Shown here piece by piece: positions 1 through 7,688 of a DNA stretch of 64,000 nt. Position numbers and translations under genes: made by a program. How positions within the stretch are numbered: position 1 is the stretch's first letter; the number at the start of each line of letters is the position of its first letter. Source of the DNA: Natroniella sp046097105 (GTDB taxonomy: Bacteria > Bacillota > Halanaerobiia > Halobacteroidales > Halobacteroidaceae); contig NZ_CP175562.1 in assembly GCF_046097105.1 (NCBI RefSeq), positions 186,001-250,000 on the forward strand. The letters are read 5' to 3'. Below the pieces are notes generated by a model. It was not told where the DNA came from. It was given only the letters and a program-made list of their open reading frames with translations, and did not search any database.

Positions 1-1098
1 TTGACCGGTAATGTAGGAAGAGAAGGTGCAGGGGTTAACCCACTACGAGGTCAAAATAATGTACAGGGAGCTTGTGATCTAGGAGGATTACCTAATGTTT
101 ATCCTGGCTATCAAAGTGTTGAAGAGTTAGAGCTTAAAGAAAAGTTTGAATCAGCTTGGGGAGTAGATGAATTATCTGCTGAAGCTGGTTTGACAGTAGT
201 AGAGATGATGAACAAAGCAGCTGAAGGTGAATTGAGAGGATTGTATGTTATGGGTGAGAATCCAATTCTATCTGATCCAGATCAGCAGCATGTAGAAGAG
301 GCTTTAGAGACGATAGAGTTTTTAGTAGTTCAAGATATCTTCTTGACTGAAACTGCTGAATATGCTGATGTTGTATTTCCGGCAGCTTGTTTTGCAGAAA
401 AGGATGGAACTTTTACAAATAGTGAACGACGGATTCAATTTATAAATAAAGCTGTTGAGGCTCCTGGAGAAGCTATGACTGACTGGCAGATTTTCTGCGA
501 GTTAGCGAAGCGAATGGGCTATGAGATGAATTATTCATCTCCAGCAGAGATTATGGCTGAGATAGCAGAGGTAACTCCAATCTATGGTGGAATCTCTTAT
601 GATAGGCTAGAAGATGAAGAGTTGCAATGGCCATGTACAGATCCAGATCATCCTGGTACTAAGTTTTTGCATGAAGGTGAATTTGCTCATGGGAAGGGAA
701 TTTTTCATCCAGTAGAGCATATTGCACCTATTGAAGCAGCAGATGATGAGTATGGTTATATTATGATGACTGGAAGAATGCTTTATCACTTCCATGGTGG
801 AAGTATGACTAGACGTTCAGCAGCTGTCGATCAGCATGAGCCAGATGCTTATGTTGAGATCAATATAGAGGATGCAAAAAGTTTAGGAATTGAAGATGGC
901 GATCGAGTCAAAGTTGCTTCTCGTCGGGGTGAAGTAGAGACTTATGCTCGGATAGGTAGTATAGTAAAACCTGGTGAGGTCTTTATGCCATTCCACTATG
1001 CTGAAAGTCCAGCTAATAGATTGACCAATGCTGAGCTTGATCCAATAGCTAAGATTCCTGAATATAAGGTATCAGCTGTTAAGGTTGAAAAAGTTTAA
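1..1098 (+). CDS. fdhA: Formate dehydrogenase catalytic (alpha) subunit, C-terminal part, cut by window edge
   Basis: This is the C-terminal 365 residues of a molybdopterin oxidoreductase of the formate dehydrogenase H/alpha type. The TTG at base 1 is not a start; the gene begins upstream of the window. The opening residues (TGNVGREGAGVNPLRGQNNVQ) are the typical segment after the active-site domain of FdhA. From about residue 255 comes the molybdopterin-dinucleotide-binding beta barrel (MTGRMLYHFHGG, then VEINIEDAKSLGIEDGD and the late PFHYAESPANRLT segment). The family oxidises formate to CO2 with electrons passed to NAD or ferredoxin partners, which must lie upstream. The selenocysteine/cysteine active site is outside the window. 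A hairpin at 1133-1164 follows the stop. Confidence 0.9.
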   Translation: MTGNVGREGAGVNPLRGQNNVQGACDLGGLPNVYPGYQSVEELELKEKFESAWGVDELSAEAGLTVVEMMNKAAEGELRGLYVMGENPILSDPDQQHVEEALETIEFLVVQDIFLTETAEYADVVFPAACFAEKDGTFTNSERRIQFINKAVEAPGEAMTDWQIFCELAKRMGYEMNYSSPAEIMAEIAEVTPIYGGISYDRLEDEELQWPCTDPDHPGTKFLHEGEFAHGKGIFHPVEHIAPIEAADDEYGYIMMTGRMLYHFHGGSMTRRSAAVDQHEPDAYVEINIEDAKSLGIEDGDRVKVASRRGEVETYARIGSIVKPGEVFMPFHYAESPANRLTNAELDPIAKIPEYKVSAVKVEKV

Positions 1099-1132
1099 TT
1101 AGTGACTAGTCATTAGTAATTAGAAATAATAA

Positions 1133-1174
1133 GGGCCAACTTCCTTAAATTAGGGGGTTGGCCCGTTTATATTT
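1133..1174 (+). terminator. Probable terminator after fdhA
   Basis: An 8-bp perfect stem (GGGCCAAC at 1133-1140 with GTTGGCCC at 1157-1164) is followed by a T-rich but interrupted tract. It lies 35 bases after the fdhA stop. Confidence 0.65.
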
Positions 1175-1243
1175 TAGAGTGGTTTTGACTTTAAGGTTTT
1201 AACTGTCAACTAAGATAAATTATCAGAAAAGTTTGTGAAAAAC

Positions 1244-1271
1244 TTGACAAGTTGATTTATTGTGGTATAAT
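1244..1271 (+). promoter_or_regulatory. Strong sigma-A promoter for the structured RNA
   Basis: A consensus TTGACA (1244-1249) and TATAAT (1266-1271) are separated by 16 bases, with no open reading frame behind them. Transcription is expected to begin near 1278. Confidence 0.75.
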
Positions 1272-1277
1272 ATAGGT

Positions 1278-1500
1278 AGTAAAGGCGAATGATATAAGTT
1301 TATAAGTAAATACTTAGGTAGCTTATTATTAAAATTTTTAGTATGCTTGTGAAAAAATTAACTCCCTGCTAGAGTTCTTAGAGTAGTAATCCTTTGAAAT
1401 AAGGCGATAACCTGATAAGTGTTAGTGATTACTACTCTAAGTTATTTATCTAGGGCAATACTTATTTTTCTAATATAAAGCCTCCTTTTGTAATTTTTTA
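1278..1500 (+). ncRNA. Structured small RNA with 6S-like (SsrS) architecture
   Basis: A promoter with consensus boxes fires into about 220 bases without a reading frame. The ends pair with each other (AAAGG 1281-1285 with CCTTT 1484-1488; ATAAGTA 1302-1308 with TACTTAT 1459-1465). The middle holds an exact 15-bp hairpin (1377-1391 with 1427-1441), capped by a small CCTT/AAGG stem. Unpaired A/T-rich stretches lie between these two helices. Closing stem, large central bubble and long terminal hairpin in about 200 nt is the arrangement of 6S RNA, which binds sigma-A RNA polymerase. I do not recognise primary-sequence motifs that prove it, so the RNA call is firmer than the 6S call. Confidence 0.5.
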
Positions 1501-1519
1501 AAATAAATAGTGTAGCTTT

Positions 1520-1562
1520 GGCTCTTTAATCCCTATTAATAGGGATTAAAGAGCCTTTTTTT
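1520..1562 (+). terminator. Strong intrinsic terminator
   Basis: A perfect 15-bp stem (1520-1534 with 1541-1555, loop ATTAAT) is followed by seven T residues. It ends the transcript that starts near 1278. Confidence 0.9.
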
Positions 1563-1682
1563 ATAGATGTAAAAATATATTTTGTTTAGAGGTGTTTTTT
1601 GATATAATAAGATCGTAAAGAGCAGTGAATAATTAATATTGAATATTGAATAGTTAAAATCTAGAGTGTTATTACAAAACAG

Positions 1683-1812
1683 CTTAAGTCTAAGGCTGAG
1701 GAAATGGTTTTTATTACGAAGGGTTTTTATAAACCCGAAGGTGAGGTTAAGTTAACCATTAAAACTATAAGGTCTTAGGCCTTACTCAAACTTAGACTTA
1801 ACCTTAAACTTA
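1683..1812. repeat. Intergenic imperfect palindrome, CTAAGTTTGAG word family
   Basis: The left arm contains AAGTCTAAGGCTGAGG and the right arm contains CTTAGACTTAACCTTAAAC, its approximate reverse complement. The spacer contains a further small palindrome. The same words recur at 55001-55080, 56905-56936 and 62133-62216. It lies just before the small ORF at 1839. I see no gene between 1563 and 1838, only this repeat and a weak TATAAT at 1603. Confidence 0.7.
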
Positions 1813-1838
1813 ATTCAGTTTTTTTGTGGGGGTTTAAA

Positions 1839-1964
1839 ATGAAAGAAAATGAATTTGAATTATTAGAATATGGAATTTTGGTAATTCTAGTTATAATCTT
1901 GCTAACTATAATCTATGTTATATTAGGAGGAGAAATCCAGGATTTAATTATTATCTTTTACTAA
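1839..1964 (+). CDS. 41-residue single-span membrane peptide, Flp-pilin-like
   Basis: ATG at 1839 is preceded by a G-rich ribosome site (GTGGGGG, 1826-1832) and followed by 41 codons. The product has an acidic N-terminus (MKENEFELLE), then a long hydrophobic stretch of about 20 residues and a GGE turn. The pattern E-Y-G-I-L-V-I-L...GGEI resembles the N-terminal helix of class IVb Flp pilins, which have an EYG motif before the transmembrane helix. No pilus assembly genes are seen nearby, so the resemblance may be only that of a small membrane peptide. It ends 17 bases before the DUF362 gene and may be co-transcribed with it. Confidence 0.5.
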   Translation: MKENEFELLEYGILVILVIILLTIIYVILGGEIQDLIIIFY

Positions 1965-1981
1965 AATTAGGAGTTGATAAG

Positions 1982-3118
1982 ATGGAAGTTATAGCAACTG
2001 ACTGCCAAGAATATGAGCTGAAGTCAGTATTGAAGAAGGTTAGAGAGGCCTTAACTAAATTACAAGTTGAACAATTGGTTGTTAGAGGTGATAAGGTATT
2101 ATTAAAACCAAACTTATTAAGTCCTCACCAACCTGAAGCAGGAATTACTACTCATCCTGTTGTAGTGGAAGCTGTAATTAGATATTTTCAACAATTAGGA
2201 GCAGAAGTTAAGGTAGGGGAGAGTTCAGGGGGGATGATGGTCAATCAGTCTCTGACTGAGCAAGCATTTGAAAAGACAGGGGTATTGGCTGTCTGTCAGA
2301 AGTTAGATGTTGAAGTGGTCAATTTTGATCGAGTTTCTACCAGAGTGCTCAGTAGTGATAAATATGAGTTTCCATTACCTGAGGTATTATTGGAGGCTGA
2401 TCTGGTGGTGTCATTACCTAAATTAAAGACCCATAGCTTAACCTTATTTACTGGAGCAGTTAAGAATTTATATGGTTGTATTCCTGGAATGAAGAAGGTA
2501 GAATACCATCGAAGTTGTCCCCACCCAGTTGATTTTTCAGAGTTAGTTGTTGATATTTTTGAATTGGTCAAGCCTGATCTAGCAATAATGGATGGAATAG
2601 TCGGTTTAGAGGGGAATGGCCCAGGCTCTACTGGAGATGCCTGTCAGATGGGGGTTATTTTGGCCAGTCAAGACCTGGTTGCTTTAGATACAGTAGCTGC
2701 TTCTTATTTGGGTTATACTCAAAATCAAGTGCCAATTACTCGGATAGCTGCTGAAAGAGGGTTAGGAAGCAATCGATTGGAGCAGATAGAAATAATAGGA
2801 GGTTATCAACCTAGTCAACAAGAGTATCGATTACCATCTAATGCTTTATTGAGTTTATTACCTAATTGGTTATTACAACCTTTATTTGGTTCTTTATTAT
2901 CTCAACCAATAATTAATCAACAGGAATGTATTGAGTGCCAACTTTGTGTGCAAAGCTGTCCACAAGAAGTGATTATTGAGCGGCAAGGTTTGGAAATAGA
3001 AGAAGAAGGTTGTATTAAGTGTCTGTGCTGTCAAGAGCTATGTCCTCAAGAGGCAATAACTGTCAAAGAGCATTCGTTAGTCAGACTAATTAGGTCAATT
3101 AAGGAGTTTTTAGGCTAA
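1982..3118 (+). CDS. DUF362 domain protein with C-terminal 2x[4Fe-4S] ferredoxin domain
   Basis: A 378-residue protein. The first ~300 residues are a DUF362 domain (KPNLLSP near the start, GITTHPVVVEAVI, then LPKLKTHSLTLFTGAVKNLYG and AIMDGIVGLEGNGPGSTG). The C-terminus has two ferredoxin-type cysteine sets, CIECQLCVQSCP and CIKCLCCQELCP, each expected to bind one [4Fe-4S] cluster. DUF362 proteins with ferredoxin tails are common in anaerobes. Their reaction is not established, so I assign only an iron-sulfur redox role. The start is ATG at 1982 behind TTAGGAG. It is followed by sigma-H on the same strand, which has its own promoter. Confidence 0.85.
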   Translation: MEVIATDCQEYELKSVLKKVREALTKLQVEQLVVRGDKVLLKPNLLSPHQPEAGITTHPVVVEAVIRYFQQLGAEVKVGESSGGMMVNQSLTEQAFEKTGVLAVCQKLDVEVVNFDRVSTRVLSSDKYEFPLPEVLLEADLVVSLPKLKTHSLTLFTGAVKNLYGCIPGMKKVEYHRSCPHPVDFSELVVDIFELVKPDLAIMDGIVGLEGNGPGSTGDACQMGVILASQDLVALDTVAASYLGYTQNQVPITRIAAERGLGSNRLEQIEIIGGYQPSQQEYRLPSNALLSLLPNWLLQPLFGSLLSQPIINQQECIECQLCVQSCPQEVIIERQGLEIEEEGCIKCLCCQELCPQEAITVKEHSLVRLIRSIKEFLG

Positions 3119-3121
3119 TTT

Positions 3122-3150
3122 TTGACTAGGTATTTTTAATATGGTATAAT
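3122..3150 (+). promoter_or_regulatory. Sigma-A-type promoter for sigH
   Basis: TTGACT (3122-3127), a 17-base spacer and TATAAT (3145-3150) lie 56 bases before the sigH start. This gives sigH an independent promoter immediately after the DUF362 stop. Confidence 0.75.
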
Positions 3151-3205
3151 TAATTGTGTTTATTAGAGGTAGAATTCTAAAAAAAACGCACGAGGTGGGG
3201 ATAGA

Positions 3206-3877
3206 ATGAGTGAAGCCAGTAAAAAAGTAGATTTAGAAAGTAAATATGAAGAAATGTCTGAACATGAGTTGATCGGATTAGCTCAAAAGGGGGACAAGCT
3301 GGCTGAGGAATACTTAATCGATAGTAATATTGATATTGTTTATGCCAAGTCCAAATTATTTTATATTAAAGGATTAGATAATGATGATGTAATCCAAGAA
3401 GGATTGGTAGGGTTACATAAAGCAATTAGAGATTATAAGGTAAAGAGAGAAGCATCATTTCGCGGTTTTGCTCATTTGTGCGTCAATAGACAACTTATAT
3501 CAGCGATCAAGACAGCTAACCGCCAAAAGCATATGCCGTTGAATAATTCCACTTCTATTGATAAAAAGTTGAAGTATTCTAAAGATGATGGGGGGCGGGG
3601 GCGAACTTTATTAGATATTTTACCTGATCAAAATAATGATCCTGAAAGAAACTATGTCAATCGTGAGTTAGTAACAGAAGTAATCTATCAATTGCGTCAG
3701 ATGCTAACCGAGTTAGAATGGGATGTATTTGATAAGTATATCCAAGGTAAATCTTATAAAGAGATTGCTCTAGAGATTGAATGTAATGTTAAAACAGTCG
3801 ATAATGCATTACAACGAGCTCGCCGTAAAATTGATGAATTAAAAGAGAGATTGACTGAGGAAATAAAAGAATACTAA
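3206..3877 (+). CDS. sigH: RNA polymerase sigma-H factor (SigH/Spo0H)
   Basis: A 223-residue sigma-70-family protein of SigH length. Region 2 is seen at about residues 40-110 (AEEYLIDSNIDIVYAKSKLF, DNDDVIQEGLVGLHKAIRDY, FAHLCVNRQLISAIKTANR). Region 4, a helix-turn-helix, is at about 160-215 (SYKEIALEIECNVKTVDNALQRARRKI). Sigma-H directs transition-phase, competence and early sporulation genes in Firmicutes. The start ATG at 3206 follows GAGGTGGGG. It is flanked by its own promoter and a terminator, so it is probably monocistronic. Confusion with an ECF sigma is unlikely because of the length and region 2 motif. Confidence 0.9.
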   Translation: MSEASKKVDLESKYEEMSEHELIGLAQKGDKLAEEYLIDSNIDIVYAKSKLFYIKGLDNDDVIQEGLVGLHKAIRDYKVKREASFRGFAHLCVNRQLISAIKTANRQKHMPLNNSTSIDKKLKYSKDDGGRGRTLLDILPDQNNDPERNYVNRELVTEVIYQLRQMLTELEWDVFDKYIQGKSYKEIALEIECNVKTVDNALQRARRKIDELKERLTEEIKEY

Positions 3878-3890
3878 CATAATCAACAGA

Positions 3891-3915
3891 AGTTGTCCAT
3901 CAAGGGCAACTTTTT
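3891..3915 (+). terminator. Terminator after sigH
   Basis: The stem AGTTGTCC (3891-3898) pairs with GGGCAACT (3904-3911), including one G-U pair. A T-run follows. Confidence 0.75.
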
Positions 3916-4135
3916 AGTTTTTCTAGACTAATAAATGGATATTTTTAATTAAAAATAGAAGATAGATCCATCTAATTATAGTAAACTATGTAATTGTAAA
4001 GCCTAAGTATATTAACTGAGTCATTGGTAAGTGATTTTCAATATAATTAGTAACGATAGTAAATAGTAAAGTAGATATTGGATAGTTTCAAATGGAGTGT
4101 TATTTTAACTATCATTGATTTCCGGAGGGATATAG

Positions 4136-6178
4136 ATGATTAAGCAAGAATTAGCAATTGTAACTATTAGTGAAGTAACAAATAAGTTGTTTAAAGAGCA
4201 ATTAAAGAAGGTATTACAGGATAGAGTAGAGATAAAGAGCTATTTAATTGGGGAGATTGAGCCTGGCATTATTGATTCAAAGTTAGTATTAGCAACTAAT
4301 TCTTTAAAAGAAAAATTAGAGGATTATATATTAGAGGCTGAAGATGTTATTTTTGCTAGAAGAGCTTTGGAATTATCATCTTTAGAGGAGTTGATTAAAC
4401 TCCCAGATGATAAGGAGGTCTTATTAGTTAATAATACTGAGATGGCAGCTTATGAAACTAAAGAGATTTTAGAAAGAGTAGGTATTGATCATATTAACTT
4501 AGAGCTCTTTTATTCTGGAAAAGAGTTAGATAAAAAGATAGATTTAGCTATTACTCCCGGTGAAGATAAATATGTGCCTGATACTGTCAAACAGGTGATT
4601 GATATCGGTAGTAGAATTCTTGATCTAACGACAATTATTGAAGTTTTAATTAAACTGAATTTATTAGATGAGAAGGCTAATTTATTAGTGACTGAACATA
4701 TTAAAAGGTTGGTTAAATTGAGTAAGGAGTTATATTGGAATACTAAGAAGGTTGAAAGGGTTAACCAGATGCTAGAAGTTGTAATTAATCATGTTCATGA
4801 TGGAGTTATCTATGTTAATCAAGAAAAGAAGATTGAGTTATTTAATCAAAAAGCAGAAGAGATTTTTGAGATGAAAGCTGAAGAAGTAATTGGGGTTGAG
4901 GTAGAAAAAAAGATAACTAACACTAAGTTAAACTCTATCCTTAAAACAGAGAATAAGCATATAAATGCTTTACAGAGTATATCAGATAAGAAGATAGTAA
5001 CATCTAGAGTACCGGTTAAGCAAAATAATAAAGTAATCGGGGCTCTAGCTACATTTAAGGATGTTACAGAAGTAAAAAAATTAGAAGAGAATTTAAGAAG
5101 AAAGTTAAAGGATAAAGGTCATATTGCTAAATATGAATTTTCTGATATAGTTGGAAATAGCAAGAAACTTAATGAGACGATTCAAAAAGCCAAGAACTTA
5201 GGAGGAAGTGAATCTACAATTTTGATTCAAGGGGAGAGTGGGACAGGAAAGGAGCTCTTTGCTCAATCAATTCATAACTACTCTAAACGAGGTAGAGAGC
5301 CATTTATTGCTGTTAATTGTGCTGCTTTACCAGGTAATTTATTAGAAAGTGAACTGTTTGGTTATGAAGAAGGGGCCTTTACTGGAGCAAAAAAAGGAGG
5401 AAAGCCTGGCGTCTTTGAGTTGGCCCATACAGGAACGATATTTTTAGATGAGATTGGTGATATCCCTCTTGATATTCAAAGCCGTTTGTTAAGGGTTTTG
5501 CAGGAAGAAGAAGTGATGAGAATCGGAGGAACCAAGGTAATCCCAATTGATATTAGGGTAATTGCTGCAACTAATAGAGAATTACGTAAATTAGTTGAAA
5601 ATAATGAATTTCGAGAGGATTTATATTATAGGCTTAATGTTTTACCATTAAAGATTCCTGCATTAAGAAAGCGGAAAGAGGATATTCCATTGTTGATTGC
5701 TTTCTTTTTGCAGAAGTTTAATGCAGATGATTTGAATTTTTCGGAAGAGGTTAAAAGTAGGCTATATAATTATAATTGGCCCGGTAATGTTAGGGAGCTG
5801 GAAAATTGTATAGAGTATATTTCACAAACTTGTAATGGAGAAGTAGGAATAGGAGATTTACCTCCTCATTTTCATGAAGAAGATAATATTTTAGATTCAA
5901 ATCTAGAACGGATAAAGCAAGAATTAGAGGAGTTAGGAGATATAAAGGAGTATCTATTTATTTTAAATGAGCTCTATTTAGCAAAACAGGAAGAAAGAAA
6001 TATAGGGCGAAGAGAGATAGCTAAAAATGCCAATGTTAATAAGATACATCTCTCATCACATATGGTAAGAAGTAGATTAAGAAAATTAGAATTATCTGGT
6101 TTAGTCAGTATTGGACAAGGAAGACAGGGGACTAAAATTACTGAAGAAGGTATTAGTTTCTTAGAAGGGTTGCTATGA
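4136..6178 (+). CDS. Sigma-54-dependent enhancer-binding regulator with PAS domain and C-terminal winged helix
   Basis: A 680-residue sigma-54 activator. Residues 1-200 are a poorly recognised sensory region. A PAS domain lies at about 215-320 (VINHVHDGVIYVNQEKKIELFNQ). The AAA+ domain at about 340-575 has Walker A GESGTGKE (about 366-373), the sigma-54 contact loop GAFTGA (about 413-418), FLDEIGDIP and the NWPGNVRELEN sensor. The C-terminus is not the usual Fis helix. It looks like a winged helix (RREIAKNANVNKIHLSSHMVRSRL, then a GRQGTKIT wing). The start ATG at 4136 follows CCGGAGGG. The M20 peptidase starts 24 bases after its stop. A sigma-54 promoter lies in front of malic enzyme (7617-7634), the likely target. 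Confidence 0.9.
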   Translation: MIKQELAIVTISEVTNKLFKEQLKKVLQDRVEIKSYLIGEIEPGIIDSKLVLATNSLKEKLEDYILEAEDVIFARRALELSSLEELIKLPDDKEVLLVNNTEMAAYETKEILERVGIDHINLELFYSGKELDKKIDLAITPGEDKYVPDTVKQVIDIGSRILDLTTIIEVLIKLNLLDEKANLLVTEHIKRLVKLSKELYWNTKKVERVNQMLEVVINHVHDGVIYVNQEKKIELFNQKAEEIFEMKAEEVIGVEVEKKITNTKLNSILKTENKHINALQSISDKKIVTSRVPVKQNNKVIGALATFKDVTEVKKLEENLRRKLKDKGHIAKYEFSDIVGNSKKLNETIQKAKNLGGSESTILIQGESGTGKELFAQSIHNYSKRGREPFIAVNCAALPGNLLESELFGYEEGAFTGAKKGGKPGVFELAHTGTIFLDEIGDIPLDIQSRLLRVLQEEEVMRIGGTKVIPIDIRVIAATNRELRKLVENNEFREDLYYRLNVLPLKIPALRKRKEDIPLLIAFFLQKFNADDLNFSEEVKSRLYNYNWPGNVRELENCIEYISQTCNGEVGIGDLPPHFHEEDNILDSNLERIKQELEELGDIKEYLFILNELYLAKQEERNIGRREIAKNANVNKIHLSSHMVRSRLRKLELSGLVSIGQGRQGTKITEEGISFLEGLL

Positions 6179-6202
6179 CAATGGAAGAAAGGGGTTATTG
6201 AA

Positions 6203-7348
6203 GTGAGCTGTGAAGAGGAAATTTTTCAATTTATTGATTCTAACTTAGATAGATTTATTGAAGAAACGATTATGATTCAACAGATTCCGGCTCCAACATT
6301 TCAAGAAGAGGATAGAGCTGCTTATATTAAGGAAAGGTTTGAGCTATTAGGACAGGCCAAGGTAGATAAAGATAAAGTAGGTAATGTGATAAATAGCTAT
6401 ATTATAAATGAAGACTTGCCTACCGTAATGATTACTGCTCATCTGGATACCGTCTTTTCAAAGGAAGTAGACTTGGAAGTGAAGAGGGAAAGAGATAAAG
6501 TTTCAGGGCCAGGGCTTTGTGATAATAGTTTAGGATTAAAAGGACTATTGGTGTTGGCAGAAATAATAAATAAATTCGAAGTAGAGCTTAATTATAATCT
6601 GATTTTAGCAGCTACGGTAGGAGAAGAGAGTAAGGGCAATCTAAAGGGGATGTCTCAATTGATGGAGAGTTATCAACATCAAGTGGATACAGTCATTGTA
6701 TTAGAGGGTAATGGTTTAGGTAGGATTACTCATCAAGCAGTCGGTAGTAGCCGCTGGAGGGTAAAATTTAGTGCTTTAGGGGGGCATAGTTGGAGTGATT
6801 TTGGTAATTCTAGCGCTATTCATACTATGGCAAAGGTGATTAGTAATTTAGCTAATTTTGAATTACCAACTGATCCACAAACAACTTTCAATATAGGCAA
6901 AGTAACTGGAGGTCAGACAGTTAATACTATTGCTGCTACTGCACAGATGTTGTTAGAGGTCAGATCGTTGAGTAAGGATCTTTTAATAGAAATAGATCAA
7001 GATTTTAGGGAGACTATCCAAAATATTAGTCAACAAGATAAAGTAGAGGTTAACTTTGAAGATTTGGGTACTAGACCAGCAGGCAGGTTAAATAGAGAAG
7101 ATCCATTAGTCAATTTTTTAGTAAGAGTTCATCAGAAACTAGATATAAGTTCTAATTTTAAGCCGGCAAGTACTGAAGCAAATTTACCATTGAACTTGGG
7201 GATTCCTGCTGTAACGATAGGGTTAACTGAGGCTGCTAATTTGCATTCAACAGCAGAATACATAGAAGTTGGCCCGGTAAAGAAAGGATTACAGCAGTTA
7301 GTATTAATTATAATACAGATTGATAATTATTTTAAAAACTTAACTTGA
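6203..7348 (+). CDS. M20 family zinc metallopeptidase/deacylase
   Basis: A 381-residue protein of the M20/M25/M40 group. The metal ligands and catalytic residues are visible: HLDTV (about 80-84), the GLCDNS aspartate (about 110), GEES with the paired glutamates (about 139), a dimerisation-domain GGHSWSDFGN and a late HSTAEYIEV histidine. The family cleaves peptides or N-acyl amino acids with two zinc ions. The start is GTG at 6203 with AAAGGGG upstream. It is coupled to the sigma-54 regulator and lies before malic enzyme and aspartase, so it may release aspartate or another substrate from a dipeptide or acylated form. That substrate is inference. Confidence 0.85.
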   Translation: MSCEEEIFQFIDSNLDRFIEETIMIQQIPAPTFQEEDRAAYIKERFELLGQAKVDKDKVGNVINSYIINEDLPTVMITAHLDTVFSKEVDLEVKRERDKVSGPGLCDNSLGLKGLLVLAEIINKFEVELNYNLILAATVGEESKGNLKGMSQLMESYQHQVDTVIVLEGNGLGRITHQAVGSSRWRVKFSALGGHSWSDFGNSSAIHTMAKVISNLANFELPTDPQTTFNIGKVTGGQTVNTIAATAQMLLEVRSLSKDLLIEIDQDFRETIQNISQQDKVEVNFEDLGTRPAGRLNREDPLVNFLVRVHQKLDISSNFKPASTEANLPLNLGIPAVTIGLTEAANLHSTAEYIEVGPVKKGLQQLVLIIIQIDNYFKNLT

Positions 7349-7369
7349 AAAATAGAAAAGTAGTTATCA

Positions 7370-7405
7370 AAAGAGTCTAGAAATTAATTCCTAGACTCTT
7401 TATTT
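7370..7405 (+). terminator. Terminator after the regulator-peptidase pair
   Basis: An 11-bp stem (AAAGAGTCTAG 7370-7380 with CTAGACTCTTT 7391-7401) is followed by a T-rich tract. It separates the regulator-peptidase transcript from the sigma-54-driven one. Confidence 0.8.
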
Positions 7406-7576
7406 TTAGGCAATTCTATCTCTGGAATAGTATAAATGGTAAAATGGGTAATATAAAATGACTATTGGGTTGTATTGGGTATTTAGTAGATAATTAAAGG
7501 TGAACTTTTTTTACTTTTTATTCTTGAATCTTCTAATTAGTGGGTATTTAGCTCTGTAAAAAAGGACTAAAAAGAA

Positions 7577-7634
7577 ATATGTTATTTTTTACATAAGAAA
7601 AGCCTAAGATGAAGAATTTGGTATAGAATATGCA
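7577..7634 (+). promoter_or_regulatory. Sigma-54 promoter (-24/-12) with upstream palindrome before malic enzyme
   Basis: GG at 7619-7620 and GC at 7631-7632 are spaced by exactly 10 bases within TTGGTATAGAATATGCAT, the invariant spacing of sigma-54 promoters. A TATGT-N8-ACATA palindrome at 7577-7594 is a possible activator site, although enhancers are often farther upstream. The rest of 7406-7688 holds no gene. Confidence 0.65.
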
Positions 7635-7688
7635 TAAATAAAATAATGAATCGTCCTTAAAAAGGAGAGTAAAGGGGGAGGGTATATA

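Noticed and set aside
607..795. Minus-strand frame inside fdhA
   Set aside because: It is a shadow of the coding strand, with no ribosome site and no recognisable protein. The same applies to the minus-strand frames inside cspA copies, aspA, malic enzyme and the pse genes.
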